Origin: Cristatella mucedo
Lineage: Eukaryota; Bryozoa; Phylactolaemata; Cristatellidae
Length of the DNA: 64,000 bases
NCBI GenBank assembly: GCA_009760855.2
Contig: WPIO01000077.1
Span: forward strand, 1,585,001 to 1,649,000
Direction of reading: 5' to 3'
The notes below the pieces were generated by a model that was not told where the DNA came from, did no database searches, and saw nothing but the letters and a program-made list of their open reading frames with translations. The position numbers were made by a program, and so were the translations under genes. Positions within the stretch are counted from its first letter, which is position 1. Each line of letters opens with the position of its first letter. Shown here one piece after another: positions 52,664-64,000 of this stretch.

Positions 52664-53993
52664 GTGAGGATGAAGCCCCGTACATGACCTGCCAATGCTG
52701 CAAAGCAGGCGTCTCTAGTGCAGCAGCTGCACTAGCTAACTTGCCAGTGCTGCCTACAGGAGTGTATTATAACCGCCCGCTACGACGGCACGATAATTTT
52801 TGGCATGCCTATACTTGCTCAGTGATATCATGCCGTGTCTTTGGGTGGATTAGAGCAGCATGTTTTGCACAAAGTACTCGAGTCCTTGTAACTATATGTC
52901 AGTAATGCAAGTCTTTCGGTAGAACTATGTAAATATAATGTAATTATTAATAATTCCTTATGTTATTGCAAGCGATGTTGGGAATTTTCGAGTGTCATGC
53001 AGAATGCACCGTTTGTTTGTTCGTCTCACCGTGCCGTTCGTGTGAGCCTTCAAATGAAACCGTCGTCAATATCCTACGATCGTATCGTATCCCATCGGTG
53101 TGAATTGCTTGTTTGTGCCTGATGAACTTGATAGCGTGGAATTAGCTCGGATAAAGCAGGATAAAGCCTTCTGTGTTTCCGGACGACTTAGAGGCAGGCC
53201 TTGGCAACAGTTTGTCATCAATTTGCTAAACTCGGACGAGCTGCTAAATACATACAGCTTAGCTGACACACTTGAGTGCTTATCAGTTGTTCTGATGCAT
53301 GAGTCAGTAAATGTAAATCATGGTGCAAACCGCCGCTGTCGAAGTTAGCTTTCTGAGATCGGCTCATGAACCCTAGGCTGCAAACGGTCGATCTAGCTAG
53401 GCCTCCCTTCAGTGGTGTACGATGCGTGCCAGTGCTGTTTTCTCAGAAACCACAGCTGAAGCCATTCTCGATCCGAAGACCGGATAGCTAATACTGGGCG
53501 GTGGTTGGGAGCCTGGGCGAGCACCTTGCCACCGCTAAAGTTGCACTAGAAAACTGAGGCAACTTAAAAAGAAACCGCCGTTATTTATATCCTGGTTTAT
53601 TTGTGTGGAAGGCGACACCGTGTAATGCATTGAAAAGAAGTAGGAAATCTCGTAAGGAGCCTCAATGTAGGGATAAGGTATTGCGTCAGCACGAGTTCTA
53701 GACAGGCCCCGGAATGAGTCCATCGTTTCCATAGTTTGCACGGCAGCAAGAAATCGAGAAGCAAGTTACAGCAATCACAGGCTCCTCAGTGACAATAGCC
53801 GGCACAGAAAAAACAACCACTTCGTTCCTCACCCATCGTCAGTCAAGGCCAAGGTACCAGACACCCGGATGCTTTCGGCAGCCATTTTCATGATTTAGTG
53901 TAAAATCATAAGCTCCTGCTCCTCAAGCAGTATACCAGATCTCTGATTTCAATACATGGGGCATCAACTATGGCCTGCACCTGTGCTACATTC
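52664..53993. other. CARNMT1 3' flank; no further gene seen
   Basis: An 80-odd codon frame at 53100-53348 lacks an ATG start and a recognisable domain. No canonical AATAAA is evident. Confidence 0.35.
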
Positions 53994-54124
53994 TGGTTTG
54001 GTCCAGCGGTTAAGGTGCTCGCCCCGACCAAGGTCTGGCTGAGGTCGTGAGCTCGAGCCCCGAGGCATATGCAAAGCGCCTGAATAGAGATTAAGTTCTC
54101 TTGGGGCGCTATACAAATGAATTA
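53994..54124 (+). repeat. SINE A copy, best preserved
   Basis: TTTGGTCCAGCGGTTAAGGT head (A-box-like), GTCGTGAGCTCGAGCCCC (B-box-like), and a 3' tail with AGAGATTAAGTTCTCTTGGG and GCGCTATACAAATGAATTA. This copy defines the family here. Confidence 0.8.
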
Positions 54125-54668
54125 CATTGTCATTTTTTATTATTTTATTGGTCCCCTTATCGCCCTTATCATCTCGATTAGGAGTAATTTCATTTCTGCT
54201 ACCACCATTAGGAAGAATGTTGAGGAAATACTCTCGCAATTGGTCCAACAATCGAATATTTGTTTGGAATACCTTTGAAAAAGAGACAAACGCTTGAAAT
54301 GGGATCGAAAGTACTGAAGACTTCCATATAAAAGAAAAACGATTATGCAAACCATGTCTAACCCGGATGTCATCCGAATGCAAACTATCTTACAAATAAC
54401 AAATTTACCGATCTCTACATCACATGCAACTCGTGTCCCAACTTGTGGATCCTTGGTAGATCGAGGTACATGTAGGAAGCTTGCTGAAGTGCACGCTTGG
54501 AACTTTTATACTACTTCATTTACAATATAGCTTAGTGCCGTGTAATGTACATCGCTCGGTGGATACTTCAAGGATCAGAGTGCAATTTGAAATAGTTGCG
54601 CTCTGATTGTACCACAGTGCTGGCTGATTTCAAATTTCGAAACGATAAAAAATATTTCATTCATAGTA

Positions 54669-54772
54669 TAGAGCAATAAGAGAGCCGAATCTCTCAGGCG
54701 CTTCACATTACCAGAGGACTTGAACCCACGATATCGGTCGTCAAAGGTGAACACCTTGACCTCGATCGTAAA
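54669..54772 (-). repeat. Degenerate SINE A fragment
   Basis: Part of the tail (AATCTCTCAGGCGCTTCACA on the plus strand) and GGACTTGAACCCACGA, the complement of a B-box-like motif. Confidence 0.5.
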
Positions 54773-55062
54773 GGTGGGTACCCTAATCCTTGCGGGAAAC
54801 GAGGGCGATAAGTTTTTCTGTACATTTCCATGATTGGCAGAAATGAAAGCTTCAGGACGTTTGATTACATGTTTATAGCAAAACCTATCCAACATAAATT
54901 CGGTAGCGCAATATTAATACTATCTTGACACTGTGCCTGAGGTTAGGGCGTAGTAGTAGTCTAAGAATGATTCCCAACTGACTGCTGGTTAGCCGTGACA
55001 TTTGCGTTGGATATTTCGATTTCTTTGCTTCAGACTAACGTGCCTCTGCCTTTAGGGATACG

Positions 55063-55064
<2 letters not shown>

Positions 55065-55126
<62 letters not shown>

Positions 55127-55137
55127 TATAATATACG
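55065..55137. repeat. (TA)n microsatellite
   Basis: Nearly pure TA, about 60 bp, with ATAGTATAATA at its end. Confidence 0.95.
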
Positions 55138-55389
55138 CTCAAGACCAGTTAAGTCCAAATGCTGCTCGGGCCGCCCGTATCGCCTCTCGAAATCCTTGGC
55201 ACTTGCATATATTCACAATTCGTTCACGGTCGTTACAATGCTGCTCGCCAATTTGCTTTAGTTTGATTAAGCACGACTGTAGAATTCGCAGAAGTTCAGC
55301 AGGAAATTTTTCTGAAATCCCAAGTTCGGTAGAGCAGACGGCTGCGTCAGCGTTCAAGCGCGTTCAAGCTCTCCACACTGCTCCCAGCG

Positions 55390-57630
55390 CGTAACTCAAT
55401 CGCACGAATGTGTACTTCCGCCTCTCGTGCCCAACCTTCGCCGGTATAGACACGAGCAACAAGACTAGCACGAGACGACGGCTAAGGGCCCTTTGCAATT
55501 ATCCAACACTGTCGGCACAACGTTCGTAACGTAGCCCTGCTATAGGCTACGGAAAGCTATCAGCAGCGAGCTCGCGGAATCTCACGGAGTCTCAGGGTCT
55601 TTCCAGAATGGGTGAAATGGAGGGGGTGGGGATGCAGCAGTCGGCCAATTCTAGGGGATGACCGCATGCCGAAGCTTGCTGCGTGGCTCCCCGAGGGAAG
55701 AGGCCGGCGGGCGGGCGGGCGGGTCTGATAAGCCGGCTGTCACTGGCGGGCGACCGACCGACCGACCCGCCGATAAAAACCGCGTGGAGGCGCGGGGCAA
55801 CCGGAGCGTTTCCGGCTTGCGTTTGGCGTACTGAGGGAGACGCAGGGAAGGGGGTTTCCCCGGGCTAAGCCGATTAATGATCTGAAGTACATAGACATAC
55901 GTCAATGCTATAGTTGCTCGGCTAGCCTGCCCCCGAATCGGCGTCGGGCGGCCGGTGTGCCCCTTCAGACCCGTCGGCCGCCTGCGAGTCATTTTCCTAA
56001 GCATCGGAGGACAGTGAGGCTGAGAGCGAATCTCGCTAGGACTCATTCTTCTCGGCTTGACTGTACGCTTCACGGGACGCCATATTCGAAACTACCAAGA
56101 GCAGCATCTGCGAGAACGAGATTCGGTTCAGGACGCGAAGACTGTCTCGAAATCTACTCAGCTGCCGTAAAATCAGTGACGCCATTACTAATTATAATAA
56201 TAATTATAATTATGCCAAGATATTTTGTTAGCGCCTTAGGAGAATTAATAATATTATATTATAATTTATTTATTATATTTTAGTTTTTTCTTTTATTATA
56301 ATTATATTATAATATCTTTCTTGCCACTGCATACTTGCTATCCTTCGTCAAACATTGGAGTGCTATACATTATCCAGATTATGAGAGCCCAGATAGGATT
56401 CGTGGTTCATGAATCCATTACTGTTAGGAACCGGTTATGCCGTAATCGATGGTTAGGCTGCACTCCAAGTCCAGCTCATGTTACGTTCTACATTACAAGT
56501 TGTGCTTTGGGCTTTCGAATGAGTTTTACGCTTTTGACTGATGCTGGGCACGTTTAGCCCTCTGTGGCAGTCGAATTAAAAACTCTAGCCGTACGGAAGT
56601 GGATTTTTTATATTCAGGTCAAGGGCGCTCTTAATTGCTGCCGCGGTTAGCTAGCGTTGGAGTAGCGGCGTGTATTGGCGCTGCGCCTACGAATCGTTAG
56701 CTCCGAGGCTTCGCCGGCACACAGATGTGATGCGGAGGACTAAGACGGCTTCTCGCACTGCGCTTGCAGGCCTGAGGTAATTAGTTCAGAAGCCGTCAGA
56801 GCGAGCGCTTGCAACTTGTGGGCACGGCCAGTCCGGCTGCGCGCCTTCTCCAAGCCCAGATTCACGGCGCTCTCCGGGAGGGGGGGGGGCGGGAGTTTGC
56901 CACAAGGGCGGATAGAAAATCGAATGCTGGCGCTGCTGAATGCTAGCGCGTACGCGGTCGATTCCTGGTGGGCTATCGGCTGGGCTTCGGAGGGGAGGTA
57001 GCTCCTATTGGACAGCTGCGCCTCGTGCGGCCTCGGCACTCTCTGTCTGTCTGTACATCTGTCCGCCTGTCTGTCCGTCTGTCCATCCGTCCGTCTGTCT
57101 GTCTGTCTCTCAAACTCCCTCTTAATTCGGCACTCACTCCACGCTTCTTTTCAGACCGGGGTTACGGTCTAATTGTGCTTCCGGGAAGCACGTCTTTCGC
57201 GCGGATACACAGCCCCTCCAAAAAGGGCAATGCTAATCTTTTATAGCGTGGCTGAAGCAGAGCTTTTCTAGGCCTGCGAACGGTCTTGGCGCGAAAACCG
57301 AGAGAGAGCTCTTTGTCAGAGAGAGGCTGCAACTATTTTATAGGCGGGTTTAGGCAAGCCCCACCCGCCCCGGCAGCTGTCAGTATTCAGTCAGTCAGCT
57401 TCGGGGTCCTCACATCCACGCACCGGTCTTGAATTGTAGATGGCTTCTGCAGAGATCGGCGGGCGGCGCTCGCTCGGTGAGGATATTCGGGACTTCCCCA
57501 ATTTGGGGTAGCGTCATTTAATGATCTGAAGCAGGCTGGGCTGAAGACGGGCCGAAGATTGGCTGCAAAGCCCGTCCAATCAGCACGCTGCATCGGCGTC
57601 TCGTGCTTCCCAGCCCTACAGCGATCGCAC
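55390..57630. other. No gene seen
   Basis: It has a GC-rich part (55650-56000), an AT-rich part near 56190-56320 that may be a decayed LINE tail, a G run at 56880 and a CTGT/CCGT-rich stretch at 57040-57110. The frames show no domain. Confidence 0.35.
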
Positions 57631-57639
57631 TCTCTCTCA

Positions 57640-57717
<78 letters not shown>
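57631..57717. repeat. (CT)n microsatellite
   Basis: About 85 bp of nearly pure CT. Confidence 0.97.
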
Positions 57718-57719
<2 letters not shown>

Positions 57720-57807
57720 GCTGCAGAATGCTTACGGAGGAGAGGCTATAACGAGGCACTGCGTCACCTTTGGCTCTGAGCTTGAATGCTCCAGAGGGTG
57801 AAGCAAG

Positions 57808-57905
57808 GCCGCTAGGCGGATACAGCCTTTAATTAAGGCGCTTCTGCCTCTATATAAATGAGGTTGTCAAGTCAGCTAAACTTTTTTTTAGGACACTAGC
57901 GTCTA
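57808..57905 (+). repeat. SINE B tail fragment
   Basis: GGCGCTTCTGCCTCTATATA, then AATGAGGTTGTCAAGTCAGC, matching family B tails. Confidence 0.55.
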
Positions 57906-59329
57906 GCCACGTCGCTTTGCGGTTGCTCCAGTATGATACCAAAGCAGAGAGACCAAATGTCCTGTAGAGCCTTCGGCCCACCTCAACAGTCCCATACCAT
58001 GTGGGTAACATGTTTTAAGGAAGGGGTATTCTACGCAAGAATTTAATAAGCAAAACTGTTGAACCTACATCACGTACCTCGCGGCTTCCGATGCGAGAGT
58101 CGGGCGGGAGCAGGCAGATGCGGGCTTTCTTTTCTCTTCTTCCGGCGATGGACGGCCATTTGTTATTTTGTTTGACGGCGTGCGAAAGGCGTTAGAGCGG
58201 CGGCGCGCGAACGTTCACCGTCGGTTACAGAGAGGAAGTCGTTATTTGTTGAAGGACGATCATATTTTTCGATTCGCTAAATAGGTAATACTTTTTAGAC
58301 GGGTTTCAGGAGGCCTGCTGGGGGGCTCGCCAAGCGGAGGTTCGAATTGCTTTTGAAGTGTCGTAGCGGGCTCCCGGGTGGAGCACCTTTGGCGCAGAGT
58401 TTCAGGCATCCACAGCAATTTTAAGGGGTTAACTAGCCGTTAAAATAACAATTTTGTTACAGGGACTAAATAGAATGGAGTAGATTGAGAAGATAAGTCC
58501 TTGCACTTCACCCGCAAACCTCAAGTTCGCGGCCTGGCCCCCCACCCGTAACGAAATTCTTCTACACCCTTGGCGAAGTCGGGTGGGAGGATGAAGGGTT
58601 CCGATTCGAGCGCTGCACTCGCGGTAGATGCCTGGCGGCGGCGGTAGCAGCCCATATCATTGCCGCTTCGCTGCTGCTACCGCTGCCGCTGCTCCTCCGT
58701 CCACGCGCGGCCGACGCCTTCGGCTTGCGCGCCTGGCCTTTAAACGGTACGCTCAATACGCCCGCAGCGTGCGGCGGCTCGAGAGGGCGCCCACACAGCG
58801 CGTCCACCGCTAGCGGAAGCTCGCGTCACCACCGGTCCCAAGCAAACCGGGCAGTGGCGCTCGCGGCGGGCGGATGCGCCGCGCGGATCGCCTGCACTTA
58901 CGCGCGCTCGACTGCATCGCCGCCACATTAGCCGGCGCTAATGGAAGTCCGAGCGAAGCGGCCTCGCCGCCTCCTTAGAGCCGCTGTTCGATGGGCGCCT
59001 CTCCGGCGAGCTCTTCCGCTTCGGAGGCTGTGTGTGTATTTTACGTGTTTGGGTGCTCTTCGCTCTGCGATGCCTCAGAGTGAGCCGGAGGCGCACTCCA
59101 TCTGAGACCCGAGCTTGGGCTCATCCCAAGACATGGGGCGGGTCCGCGCTACTAGCTGTTAAATCAGCAGTGCTGCATAGAAGCAGCCGTGATGCGTCGT
59201 TTACATACAGCTGGTCCCCTTAAAGCCAGCCGCACCTGGGCATTGCACGAGTTGGCTTTGCTAGCCGCTCTCGCCCCTGCGTCGTAGCTGTGGGGGGGGG
59301 GGTAAGGTGCTCCCTCTCCACGACCCAGA
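57906..59329. other. No gene seen
   Basis: GC-rich between about 58560 and 59000, with competing short frames on both strands and no recognisable domain. A G run lies at 59291-59302. Confidence 0.35.
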
Positions 59330-59460
59330 CCGTGGTTTCGAGTCCTGCAGCGCAATCCTTCATTGCCCACCGCAAGCGGTGGCGATAATCACGCTGGTTT
59401 GGCCCAGAGGTTAAGGTGCTCGAACCAACCCCGAGGTCTGACCGAGATGGCTAAACAAAC
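59330..59460 (+). repeat. SINE B fragment followed by SINE A head
   Basis: TTTCGAGTCCTGCAGCGCAA and CACCGCAAGCGGTGGCGATA (family B body) run directly into TGGTTTGGCCCAGAGGTTAA (family A head). Confidence 0.5.
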
Positions 59461-59707
59461 CGCAGCTCGACGTCCTATTTAAAGTCGTCGCCAGCCTCAG
59501 CTGGCGACGACGTGCTGAAACGCGTGAGGCGCTTGCCTCTGAATTCGTCGGTTGTGGCGTAGCGTTCCCCTTCGCTCGAGCTGCCAGGCCTGGACGGCTT
59601 TCGCACAGCTCCGAGATGGCAATTCTGCGATTCGCACACGTACTTTTCTCGGCCTTGTTTATTTATTCAGCCTTGTCCATGTGCAACCTTGTTGATCCGT
59701 GATGGCT

Positions 59708-59777
59708 CACTAGTTAAGGCGGTTGGTTATCACGACCTCGGGATCGAGGTCGTGATAACCAACCACCTTAACTAGTG
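59708..59777. repeat. 33-bp-arm palindrome of a SINE head
   Basis: Arms 59708-59740 and 59745-59777 pair with one mismatch across a 4-bp loop (GGAT). The left arm resembles the tRNA-like head of family B (CACTAGTTAAGG ... TCACGACC). Confidence 0.9.
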
Positions 59778-59779
59778 CA

Positions 59780-59846
59780 TATACACACACGCACGCACGC
59801 GCACACGCACGCACACACGCACGCACATATATTTATATATATCGCA
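59780..59846. repeat. (CA/CG)n then AT-rich tract
   Basis: Alternating purine-pyrimidine CACGCACG units, then ATATATTTATATATAT. It lies between the palindrome and the LINE tail. Confidence 0.8.
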
Positions 59847-59854
59847 GCTGTCAA

Positions 59855-61040
59855 GAACTATAATAATAATAATAATATTGCACTCAAGAACTATAATAAT
59901 AATAATATTGCACTTGATAAAGCGCCCTCAGAGAACTCAATCTCTTTCTAGGTGCTTTACATTTGCTGCAAAGTGATATGCAATAGAATAGTAAGTAAAA
60001 TCATGCTTGAAAAACAAACAAAATGAATAATGTGGTTAGGGGTGACATGCACAGGGTCAGCATGCAAATGTGGTTAGTGGCAGCATGCACAGTGTCAGCA
60101 CGCATAAGCACATCAAGGACGAATCACAGGGACCCACTAAATGCTGTCCTAAATAGGTGTGTTTTTAAGTTTCTTTTAAATGTGGTCAGGTCAGGGGATG
60201 TTCTGACGCAGGTCGGGAGGGAGTTCCAGGCTTTGGGAGCATACGAGCTGAATGCACGGTCTCCAAAGGATTTAAGGTTTGTACGAGGTATTTCCAGACT
60301 GTTGGATTCCGAAAAGCGGGTGGTACGATGCTTGGCCTGGTGGGGTAGTATATCTGAAAGATAGGCTGGAGCCATAGAATGAAGGGACCTAAAAGTGAGG
60401 GACAAAACCTTGAAGTCAATCCGTTGCTTGACTGGTAGCCAGTGCAGGTCGGCGAGAAGTGGAGTAATGTGGCAACTGCGACGCTCACGACAGACAAGCC
60501 TAGCTGCAGAGTTTTGCACCAGCTGCAATCGCCTGATTGCACATGCTCGTAGGCCAGTAAGCAGTGAGTTGCAGAAGTCGAGACGGGATGTCACGAATGC
60601 ACGGACCAACTTGGACGTGGTATCTCTATCTAAACAAGCCCGAATTTTAGCAATGTTATGAAGCTGAAAATAGGCAGATTTGACTGTGGAGCTGATGTGG
60701 TCGTCTAACGAGAGGTCGCTTTGGAATATGACACATAGATTTCGAGCTGATTCAACTGGAGATATGCTGGCAGAGCCAGTTTTAAAAGTCAGCCTTTCCA
60801 ATTCCTGAATCACACTGGGTTTGCCCATAACTAGTAAGTTAGTTTTATCATCGTTTAGTTTTAGAAAATTTGCTGCCATCCATGTGCGGATGTCATCAAT
60901 GCATGCAGCAAGTGAGTTGAGAGAATTTGAGGTGCTCGAAGGCTGGGAGGGATCAAAGCAAAGGTACAACTGAGTGTCATCCGCATAGAAGTGAAAGCCT
61001 AGATTGTGCTTGGCAATCACATCAGCAAGTGGCAGACAAG
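59855..61040 (-). mobile_element. LINE 3' half, best-preserved copy (L2/CR1-like)
   Basis: A continuous 298-codon minus-strand frame (61020-60124) covers the end of a reverse transcriptase. It has [18 protein letters not shown] (catalytic YADD), [69 protein letters not shown] and [14 protein letters not shown]. The stop is followed by a 3' UTR and an (ATT)n tail at 59860-59905. The motif set is that of L2/CR1-type elements as I recall them; the exact clade is not certain. The 5' part is absent. Confidence 0.88.
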
Positions 61041-61530
61041 AACTGCGACTCTTTGTTTCTTCGCTACGGTCAGCTTGAGCTGGGACTAATTCTGCTTGCT
61101 GCTGGCTAGGCTAGGCATGCTGCGTTCGCAGCTGCCAGAGTTGGCAGACGAGTCTCTTGCACGACTATCGGGCAGTGTGCTGCTCGGGCCTTCGCACAGG
61201 TTACCGACTATCACCACATCTCAGAACGCCGAAGGAACGGATAGAGGCTGACAGCATCGGCAGTCCCCAATCGGAGTGCTCCCGATGCTCGGGGGGGGGG
61301 AGGAGGGGGCTCCGTTGTCGTACTGAAGCTTTGTGACAAGTGACTCAGCTGCTAGGGCGGCAGTCGTCATCAGTTTATCAGCCGAGACGTCATGCATATC
61401 TGCATAGCTATGAGATGTCATGCGTATCCACAATCGCATAATTAATGTGCCGGTCTTTGAATGGCATTTCTCTGCGTCATATCATTGCGGGCGTCCTATG
61501 CACTTGAGTGGGTTCGTACTCAAAAAAAGG
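61041..61530. other. No gene seen
   Basis: Contains a G-rich run near 61290-61310 and short frames only. Confidence 0.35.
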
Positions 61531-61680
61531 CTAGCTGATTCAACAGCCTCATTTGTATAGAGGCAGAAGTGCTTGAACGGCTATCTCAATGGCTTGCAGT
61601 GGACAATAAAGGATTGACCACTGCAGGACTCGAGCTCACGACCCGGATAGTGAAGAGCGAGCCCCTTACCGCCAGGGCGA
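61531..61680 (-). repeat. SINE B copy
   Basis: Minus strand: GTCGTGAGCTCGAGTCCTGC head, body, and AAATGAGGCTGTTGAATCAG tail. Confidence 0.65.
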
Positions 61681-64000
61681 AGACTCAGATACAGTGACTG
61701 ACACAAACAGCCGCCACTGGATGATTGTAGCCTAACAAACACATGATGAATCTGTATTCTTGGACGACAATAGATTGTCATGACGTAGAGGCGGCAGTGG
61801 AAAGAATCGGGGCATTATTACCTGCTCTAAAGAGGTTGCTAATACATTATTGTCGTTCGCAGTGAAGACCCGATTAAAGCAGAACTAATACTGTCCAATC
61901 GCTCAACGACAAGCTCTTTGAGACAAACAGTGCCTACGGGTAGGTGACCAACAACCTGACGAGTGGCTTGCTCATGCAAACACGCATTTTTCTTTAAAGA
62001 AACCTGCTGACGGTTGTTGCTCGGGAAACCTTAACGGCCTCGCGTAGTCGCCCGAACAGACGCTTGCACTCGAGATCTTGAATGGGTATAGGTGTGGGGA
62101 GATGGTTGCTGCTGGAGCTGCTGTCGTTTGAAAAGATGAACAGGACATACGTATGCAGGCATTACACTGGCAGCTGTCAAAAAGCAGGCGTATCACTTGT
62201 GTGTAAGCTTTTCAAGAACTCTCTCAGTCACGGCTTCAGGGCTCACTTAGTAGAACTTGGCCTTTGGGTAGCAGGTGGAGGCTCAAATCGTGGCTAACGT
62301 GCGACCCGTGTCTCTCCCTCTCGCTCTAGCGCACTACGCTTCCCTGAAAGGTGTTACGGTGCTACGTTAGTAAGACGGACATTTCGGTCGGATTCAAGGT
62401 GACTTAAGTAGGGCGACTGCCAGTTCGTCTGCAAGCAATAATGACCGATAAGAGACACTGTGTACTAAGTAGCACCAAATTGTGCACCACCAAACGCCGC
62501 ACCCCCTATCGTCAGCTGGTTCTGGTCGTAGGCTGCATGGATAGTCAGAAAGTGGGCAAGTGCCGATTATATACGACTTAGACAAGGTTTGACTTGCTGG
62601 GAAGCTCCTCGTCGCATTTGCCTCAACTTTGCCGCAAGTGTCGTGGCGGACGTGCCGAAATTGATCGCTAGCCGACTGAAGCCCGTCCTGTGCAATATGC
62701 TCCCCCATCGGGAGATCCAACGATCGACACCTTTGCCCGTCAGGCAATCCGCTGGCCAACATGCCCAGCTCAAGATGGTGCCAGGCTTGGCTGCATTTCC
62801 AAAGCAGCAACCGAATGATCGGCTAGCTCTGCCTGCCTCCCACCACATTCAACAGCATCCCCTGCTGGGAATGGTCGTTCGAAGAGTTTCAGGTTAGCTT
62901 TTCGCAGTATTTAAGCAGTTTTTCTAGCATATAGTCGTGCTGAGCTGATCAACAGTCCTCAACCGGCTATTAACCACGGCAGTGATCCTGATCAGAGTGT
63001 TGAGGACACTTATTATGGACCTTCTCAGGGCTTAAAGGGCATCCGTGGATGATAAACACGCGGTCACCTTAGTGGACAGTCAGGTGGCTGGAACTTCAAA
63101 GTGACGGACTGAAACATCTACTTGCCATGTGAGTATCATAGTATGCAACTGTCGTTACAGTACCAACGGGCCAAGACTCCTCCCATAGCCACAAGTCGAA
63201 ACCAATCTCTGGCCGTCCGATGTGGTCACCAAGTGAATTCTAAAGAGTGACAGCTTATGATTACATCGAAACTGCGTCTGGTATATGATTATGGTAGATG
63301 CGGGTTGATATCGGCTGTGGTTTGATGTCATTTACCTAAGGCAACAGCTTGTAATTAAACGGGCCGGCCGCTTTCCCTCTGACAAACGCCGTTTCTGGCT
63401 GCTAACATTAGACGACTCTGTAATTTGACATACTGGCTCTTCAACTACGAGACAAGGACGAGAATGACTCGACAATTGGTCGCTCTTGTCCTGTCCCCGA
63501 TGCCGCTAAGCTTGCAATGCTGTCAGGGTCTCATACTTTCCGTGATACGACTTGACTTCTGCTTACTTACTGCTTATCGGGGCACGCCGAGAAAGCGGCC
63601 AGGCTAATGCGCGTTGCTAGATTAAACAGAACCCTCCTGCAGCTACGCAGAGGATCACAGCAGCACGCTCTGCTTGCCGGAAGTTACCTAAAAGAAAAGA
63701 GAGAACGACGTACGCTCGATCTCAATGCTCGATCTCGGCCACGAGTTCTGCCGCCGCCGCCGAGACTGCCAGGGCCCGCCAATGGCGCCTGAGGCGACTG
63801 AACGATCGCGCGAGGCACTCGGCGTGCGATCTCAAGTGCGCTGAGCAGAGCACTCGGTGCATGGTTGCTCAGAGACTGGGTGGGTGGGTGGGTGGCCAAC
63901 CCCCTCCCCAGGCTACGTCTAAGCAGGCCACTAAAGAGCATTACGTGCTGAGCTGACGTGACAAGCGCGGGTCCCTTCCCAAGTTTCGAATCGCAGGATT
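61681..64000. other. No gene seen
   Basis: Frames up to 138 codons on either strand show no domain or splice pattern. A GGGT repeat at 63879-63893 could form a G-quadruplex. Confidence 0.35.

Noticed and set aside
53100-53348. 83-codon plus-strand frame after CARNMT1
   Set aside because: No ATG start, no known domain, and no splice partner identified.
55651-56073. 140-codon basic minus-strand frame
   Set aside because: Arg/Pro-rich composition is expected from the GC-rich repeats there; no domain seen.
56196-56290. Further LINE tail in the AT-rich stretch
   Set aside because: It has a GCGCCTTAGGAGAATTAAT-like piece, but too little remains to separate it from simple AT-rich sequence.

Overview
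The window is a piece of an invertebrate animal nuclear genome. Genes are split by many GT-AG introns, most DNA is intronic or intergenic, and the sequence is full of dinucleotide microsatellites, tRNA-derived SINEs and fragments of one non-LTR retrotransposon (LINE) family. Nothing bacterial or viral is seen. The nuclear receptor points to a bilaterian; I cannot name the species.

Two protein genes can be read with confidence, arranged head to head. On the minus strand (about 26292 down to 14928) lies an NR1F nuclear receptor, the HR3/ROR family. Seven coding exons give the whole DNA-binding domain, a serine-rich hinge and the ligand-binding domain with its C-terminal activation helix; the exon or exons holding the start codon were not found. 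On the plus strand (28902 to 52663) lies a complete eight-exon CARNMT1 (carnosine/histidine N-methyltransferase, UPF0586 family) of 384 residues. All its exon phases match. It keeps the SAM-binding loop and the residues I recall as substrate contacts. Between the two genes is a CpG-rich block (about 27040-28520) that is the likely shared promoter.

The outer parts (1-14900 and 52700-64000) show no gene I can support. They hold long (CT)n/(AG)n tracts, SINEs of two families (called A and B here), at least eleven fragments of an L2/CR1-like LINE, and a third unclassified repeat (family C). Two kinds of evidence tie these repeats together. SINE A and the LINE share their 3' tail, and two LINE copies are interrupted by (CT)n expansions exactly where the element has a short TCTC motif. 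Intron 7 of CARNMT1 carries a foldback element of about 1 kb, with a second shortened copy about 500 bp further on. Several near-perfect palindromes lie on SINE B heads.

The two genes have no known joint pathway. The receptor would act in the nucleus as a transcription factor and the methyltransferase on histidine imidazoles; what links them here is the shared upstream region.
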